Part shown: piece after piece, positions 61,163 through 64,000 of the stretch
How positions within the stretch are numbered: the stretch's first letter is position 1
Layout: every line of letters begins with the position of its first letter
Assembly: GCA_016715795.1 (NCBI GenBank)
Contig: JADJXP010000002.1
Span: 992,001 to 1,056,000, forward strand
Origin: Chloracidobacterium sp.
GTDB taxonomy: Bacteria; Acidobacteriota; Blastocatellia; Pyrinomonadales; Pyrinomonadaceae
Length of the DNA: 64,000 bases
Direction of reading: 5' to 3'
The notes under the pieces: generated by a model
What the model saw: the letters and a program-made list of their open reading frames with translations, nothing else
Databases searched by the model: none
Told to the model about the DNA's origin: nothing
Program-made: the position numbers and the translations under genes

Positions 61163-61858
61163 CTAGCCGGCCCGGCGAATGGGTGCCATGCTCCGCTGCA
61201 TGCCCTGCAGGTGGGCGATCAGGTCCGAAGCGGCACGCTTCGACAACTCCTCGACCGCACAGTGCATCGCTGCGGCACATTCGGCGTCAACGTCGATCTT
61301 TGACTCGCGGCCGACCGCGCGGATCATGCCGATCTGTTTGGCCGTGACCATGTCGCTGAGGCTTTTGGCCATCGGGTCGGTGTTTACGGGATGCGTCCCG
61401 ACGGCGTGCGGCTCGTCGTTCTGCTCGATTGAGTCAAACTCCTTTTTATACAGCTCACGGGCGATGCCAAATTTTACGGCCGCCCGCTTGAGCGCGTCGT
61501 GCTCGGCCTTCTTGATGCCAGTCTCGCTAAACGCTTTTCCGGTGCCCAGTCCTTCACGTGTCACGCCGTCGATCGTGATCGCGACGGTGACGGTGATGAT
61601 CTCGCCGATCGCTCGTATGTCCTTTACCGTGTGGCCCCAGTTCGGTGCCGTCTCATCGAGGATGTCGGCGACGGTGTGCCACTCGACATATTCGACCATA
61701 TGGACGTTGCCGTTGCGGTCGCGGCGTCCGGCACGCTGGCGGATCAGATTGGGATCGACTGTTTTGCGGAGCTCCTTAAGCGTGCTCGAAAAATCGAGAA
61801 CGTTGTTAGCGATCTCAGTTGTTTCTGTGGTGGTTGTTTCGTTAGTGTTGCGTTTCAT
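61163..61858 (-). CDS. Rad52/DdrA-like single-strand annealing protein
   Basis: 231 residues. The core matches the Rad52/Rad22 family as in DdrA: RKTVDPNLIRQRAGRRD, YVEWHTVADILDETAPNWGH, GIKKAEHDALKRAAVKFGIA. These proteins bind DNA ends and promote strand annealing in break repair. The C-terminus is a helical tail. It faces an XRE regulator gene across a 305-bp gap. AAGGAG precedes the ATG at 61858. Confidence 0.88.
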   Translation of the reverse strand: MKRNTNETTTTETTEIANNVLDFSSTLKELRKTVDPNLIRQRAGRRDRNGNVHMVEYVEWHTVADILDETAPNWGHTVKDIRAIGEIITVTVAITIDGVTREGLGTGKAFSETGIKKAEHDALKRAAVKFGIARELYKKEFDSIEQNDEPHAVGTHPVNTDPMAKSLSDMVTAKQIGMIRAVGRESKIDVDAECAAAMHCAVEELSKRAASDLIAHLQGMQRSMAPIRRAG

Positions 61859-62077
61859 TGTTCTGTGTTCTCCTTCGTTGTGTTGCTCGGCTCGCCTCTA
61901 TCACTATTTCCTTTCGGGCTGTCTGAAAATTCCCGAATAGATGATATCGGTGGCCGCTGTTCGCCGCGCTTCAGACATTGCCGCGACTCAGCTTTTACTT
62001 GTCAAAAGATGCCTTGTACTTGCATCTGTGCAACAGAGTAACAAAAAAATATTTTCGTTGCAAGCATGAATTTTATG

Positions 62078-62106
62078 TTGCATTAAGAAAAATCATGTGT
62101 TATGTT
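62078..62106 (+). promoter_or_regulatory. Promoter of the XRE gene
   Basis: TTGCAT (62078-62083), a 17-bp spacer and TATGTT (62101-62106) lie 58 bp upstream of ATG 62164. A small hairpin (ATGC-GAAAAA-GCAT) lies in the leader at about 62117-62130. The rest of the 61859-62163 gap should hold the divergent promoter of the Rad52-like gene, which I cannot place. Confidence 0.6.
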
Positions 62107-62163
62107 TTATTCGTGAATGCGAAAAAGCATCCGTGACACTCTAGGAAATACCAGGAGGAAACT

Positions 62164-62562
62164 ATGGCAGACAACAGTTATGAAAGTTTGATCAACACCG
62201 CCGATCTCGGCAAGGCGATCAAGCGCCGCCGCGAGGAATTGAAAATGAGCCTTCGCGATGTCGCTGACGTCATTGAGGTATCGGCATCAACCCTTTCGCG
62301 TATCGAGAACGGGACCGGACGTCCCGATACCGACAACATCGCCCGTATCACACGCTGGCTCAACATGCCCGTCGATCGCCTGATGAAGCACTCGACCGAT
62401 GGCGTCGAACCGGTGATCTATTACCCGCACGAACCGACGACTGAGATCATCTCGGCCCACCTTCGCGCGGATAAGAACCTTGCCCCGGAAACGGCCGAGG
62501 CGCTGTCGGAGCTTTTCCGCGTCGCCTACAAGCAGTTCAGCAAGACGGGTAAGAGGAAATAG
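62164..62562 (+). CDS. XRE-family regulator
   Basis: 132 residues. HTH: IKRRREELKMSLRDVADVIE, VSASTLSRIENGTGRPDTDN, ITRWLNMPVDRLMKH. GGAGG 8 bases upstream. The C-terminal part is helical without ligand motif. Divergent orientation suggests it may control the Rad52-like gene as well as itself. Confidence 0.88.
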   Translation: MADNSYESLINTADLGKAIKRRREELKMSLRDVADVIEVSASTLSRIENGTGRPDTDNIARITRWLNMPVDRLMKHSTDGVEPVIYYPHEPTTEIISAHLRADKNLAPETAEALSELFRVAYKQFSKTGKRK

Positions 62563-62604
62563 CTAAACCAAACGAGACGATAAAACTACACGAGAGACAA
62601 AAAT

Positions 62605-62991
62605 ATGACACACACGAATGATAGGAACTTTCGCTGGTTTTTTGGGATCGACACGGCGGTGGTGCTGTTCTTTTTGGCACTGGAATACGGCCGCGCGGTC
62701 CGCGTTCTGACGTTGGACGGAATTCTCATGGCAATCACGATGGCAATGATCGTCGTGCTGCCATACTTTTTGCCGTCAAATTATCAGCGGCCGGCGTTCT
62801 TTAATTGGCTGATGGGCCGCACCGGCATAATGGCCTTGGGGCTCGTTCTTGGTGCATCCCTGACGGTCGGCATCGATGTCGGCTTGCCCGCGTCGCTGCG
62901 ATTCATGCCAATGACATTCCTGATACTGACCACGATGATCAGTTGTTATGTTCAGTTCTACGGTCTGTTGAGACTTCGCCCGGCGAAATAG
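62605..62991 (+). CDS. Small membrane protein
   Basis: 128 residues with four membrane helices (FFGIDTAVVLFFLALEYG, LDGILMAITMAMIVVLPYFL, TGIMALGLVLGASLTVGID, MPMTFLILTTMISCYVQFYG). Unknown family. 42 bp after the XRE gene on the same strand and ended by a strong terminator, so co-transcribed with it. Confidence 0.7.
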   Translation: MTHTNDRNFRWFFGIDTAVVLFFLALEYGRAVRVLTLDGILMAITMAMIVVLPYFLPSNYQRPAFFNWLMGRTGIMALGLVLGASLTVGIDVGLPASLRFMPMTFLILTTMISCYVQFYGLLRLRPAK

Positions 62992-63020
62992 GCAAAGGGA
63001 GCTGCGGCGAAATAGCAGAA

Positions 63021-63055
63021 ACCCGCTCGTGTCTCGGGAGCACGAGCGGGTTTTT
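63021..63055 (+). terminator. Rho-independent terminator
   Basis: ACCCGCTCGTG (63021-63031) pairs with CACGAGCGGGT (63041-63051), followed by a T run. The stop of the convergent doc-like gene lies at its end. Confidence 0.88.
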
Positions 63056-63445
63056 CTATTCTGCGGGAAGCAACTGAAGAAGTTCGGCAAGGTCACTCTT
63101 GCCGGCTTTGCGATTCGCGATATCGATTAGAATCTCGTACAGCCGCTTATCGGGATCGAGGATCACGATTCCATTGAGGTCGAGAAACGCAAGACACGAA
63201 ACCAACGCCGTTCGCTTGTTCCCGTCGAGAAAGGGTTGGTTCTCCGCGATGTGAAACGCGTAAGCGGCCGCCATTTCGAATATACCGGAATGCAGATACT
63301 CACCACCAAAACTCGCCTGTGGCGTCATCACCGCCGATTCGAGGAGCGTTTGGTCACGAATCCCGTGAATGCCTCCGTAGGCATCAAGTTGTTCGCTGTG
63401 AATTTCCAGGACTTCGGCGACAGTCAGGAAGATAGGCTCGATCAC
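63056..63445 (-). CDS. doc: Fic/Doc-family toxin (death-on-curing)
   Basis: 129 residues. The Fic/Doc motif is HIAENQPFLDGNKRTALVSC, with upstream IHGIRDQTLLESAVMTPQAS. Doc phosphorylates EF-Tu and stops translation. Its start overlaps the antitoxin stop by 4 bp. The motif has Asn-Gln in place of the usual xF after His, but the core DGNKR is intact. Confidence 0.9.
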   Translation of the reverse strand: MIEPIFLTVAEVLEIHSEQLDAYGGIHGIRDQTLLESAVMTPQASFGGEYLHSGIFEMAAAYAFHIAENQPFLDGNKRTALVSCLAFLDLNGIVILDPDKRLYEILIDIANRKAGKSDLAELLQLLPAE

Positions 63446-63669
63446 TGAGCCAATTTGCGAAGCGTTTCATCATGATTTTTCATCACACGCTTCACCGCCG
63501 ACCGCAACCGTTTCTCACGAGCTTCATTCGTGAGTGGCTCGATGATCAGGCGGTCGCCGTCGGTCCTGACTTCGAGAGGGGTATCCCGCTCGATCCGTAG
63601 AAGATCAAGAATAGGTTTTTCGATAATGATACCGAGACTGTTACCTATCGCCACGAGATTCTTCATCAT
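63442..63669 (-). CDS. AbrB/MazE-type antitoxin
   Basis: 75 residues of the SpoVT/AbrB fold: MKNLVAIGNSLGIIIEKPIL, ERDTPLEVRTDGDRLIIEPL. It is paired with the Doc-type toxin. The N-terminus should bind the palindrome upstream of it, repressing the operon. Confidence 0.88.
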   Translation of the reverse strand: MMKNLVAIGNSLGIIIEKPILDLLRIERDTPLEVRTDGDRLIIEPLTNEAREKRLRSAVKRVMKNHDETLRKLAQ

Positions 63670-63677
63670 GAAGTAAT

Positions 63678-63705
63678 GTTATAACGACGTTATTACGAAA
63701 GTCAA
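63678..63705 (-). promoter_or_regulatory. Promoter and operator of the doc module
   Basis: On the minus strand, TTGACT (63705-63700) and TATAAC (63683-63678) are 16 bp apart. The palindrome ATAACG-A-CGTTAT (63681-63693) overlaps the spacer and -10, a fitting site for the AbrB-type antitoxin. Confidence 0.6.
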
Positions 63706-63721
63706 GAAATATTTTACAGCT

Positions 63722-64000
63722 TCAGACGACCGCTGCGGCCACGGTGTTAGCTACCGCTTCGTGAATTCTTGTGAGTGCGCCGGCTAATTCTAAGTATTGC
63801 GTCAGCGTCAACGCCTGTGCGCCGTCGCAGAGGGCCTTTTCCGGATGCGGGTGGACCTCGATTATCAGGCCGTCCGAGCCTGCCGCCACGGCGGCGCGGG
63901 CCATTGGGGCGACGAGATAATTATGGCCGGTGCCGTGCGAAGGATCGACGATGATCGGAAGGTGCGAGACGCGTTTTACGGCCGGGACGATCGAGAGGTC
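63722..64000 (-). CDS. DAHP synthase (type Ib), C-terminal part
   Basis: The last 92 codons of a 3-deoxy-7-phosphoheptulonate synthase: LPIIVDPSHGTGHNYLVAPM, ARAAVAAGSDGLIIEVHPHP, EKALCDGAQALTLTQYLEL. It performs the first step of aromatic amino acid synthesis. The rest lies beyond the right edge. Confidence 0.92.
   Translation of the reverse strand, partial: DLSIVPAVKRVSHLPIIVDPSHGTGHNYLVAPMARAAVAAGSDGLIIEVHPHPEKALCDGAQALTLTQYLELAGALTRIHEAVANTVAAAVV

Overview
The window looks like chromosomal DNA of an Acidobacteriota bacterium, probably class Blastocatellia. The support is the acidobacterial VWFA-related secreted protein (21522-22694), an S8 protease with VCBS/FG-GAP repeats, paired M16 peptidases, a zinc-ribbon TonB protein, and many dispersed palindromes. 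The assignment is by gene style only; there is no rRNA in the window.

Positions 1-21477 read as the right-hand part of a genomic island dense in defence genes. Its right border is a 3' half of tRNA-Lys(UUU) (21428-21477) beside a tyrosine integrase (20122-21285). The complete tRNA and left border should lie to the left of base 1. From left to right the island holds: the start of an AbiEi-type antitoxin gene; an operon of UvrD-like helicase/nuclease plus type III restriction-modification (mod, res), hit by an in-frame TGA and two IS3/IS407-type insertions with clean 4-bp target duplications; a minus-strand operon XRE regulator - Cas4-like nuclease - Argonaute (pAgo) - small helical protein - M48-like zinc protein; a bacterial ubiquitin-like operon (multiubiquitin protein, DUF6791-ThiF E1, frameshifted DUF6527 protein); a divergent set of sigma-like factor, unknown protein and ImmA/IrrE protease; and the integrase.

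From 21522 the content is mostly core. 21.5-27 kb: VWFA protein, dipeptide-type ABC permeases split by a four-helix-bundle gene, menG and a non-catalytic M16 homologue. 27-34 kb: TonB protein, small zinc-ribbon and DUF971 proteins, glgP, a DoxX-like protein, mtnA. 34-38 kb is a patchy region with small genes, an IS200-like transposase and a pntB remnant. 38-45 kb: ETF-QO, rpoZ-gmk-yicC, an MsbA-type exporter, an OmpA protein. 45-55.7 kb: secreted proteases, a degenerate ABC ATPase, a Ycf48-like protein, a VIT/VWA protein. 56-64 kb: ParE-type and Doc-type toxin-antitoxin pairs, an M16 protease pair, two VOC proteins, a Rad52/DdrA-like protein facing an XRE regulator, and the end of a DAHP synthase gene.

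The most interesting parts are the five-gene pAgo operon with its own palindromic operator, the ubiquitin-like operon next to a sigma factor and metalloprotease, the stepwise inactivation of the restriction operon, and palindromic repeats that have entered coding frames (glgP and the VIT/VWA gene).
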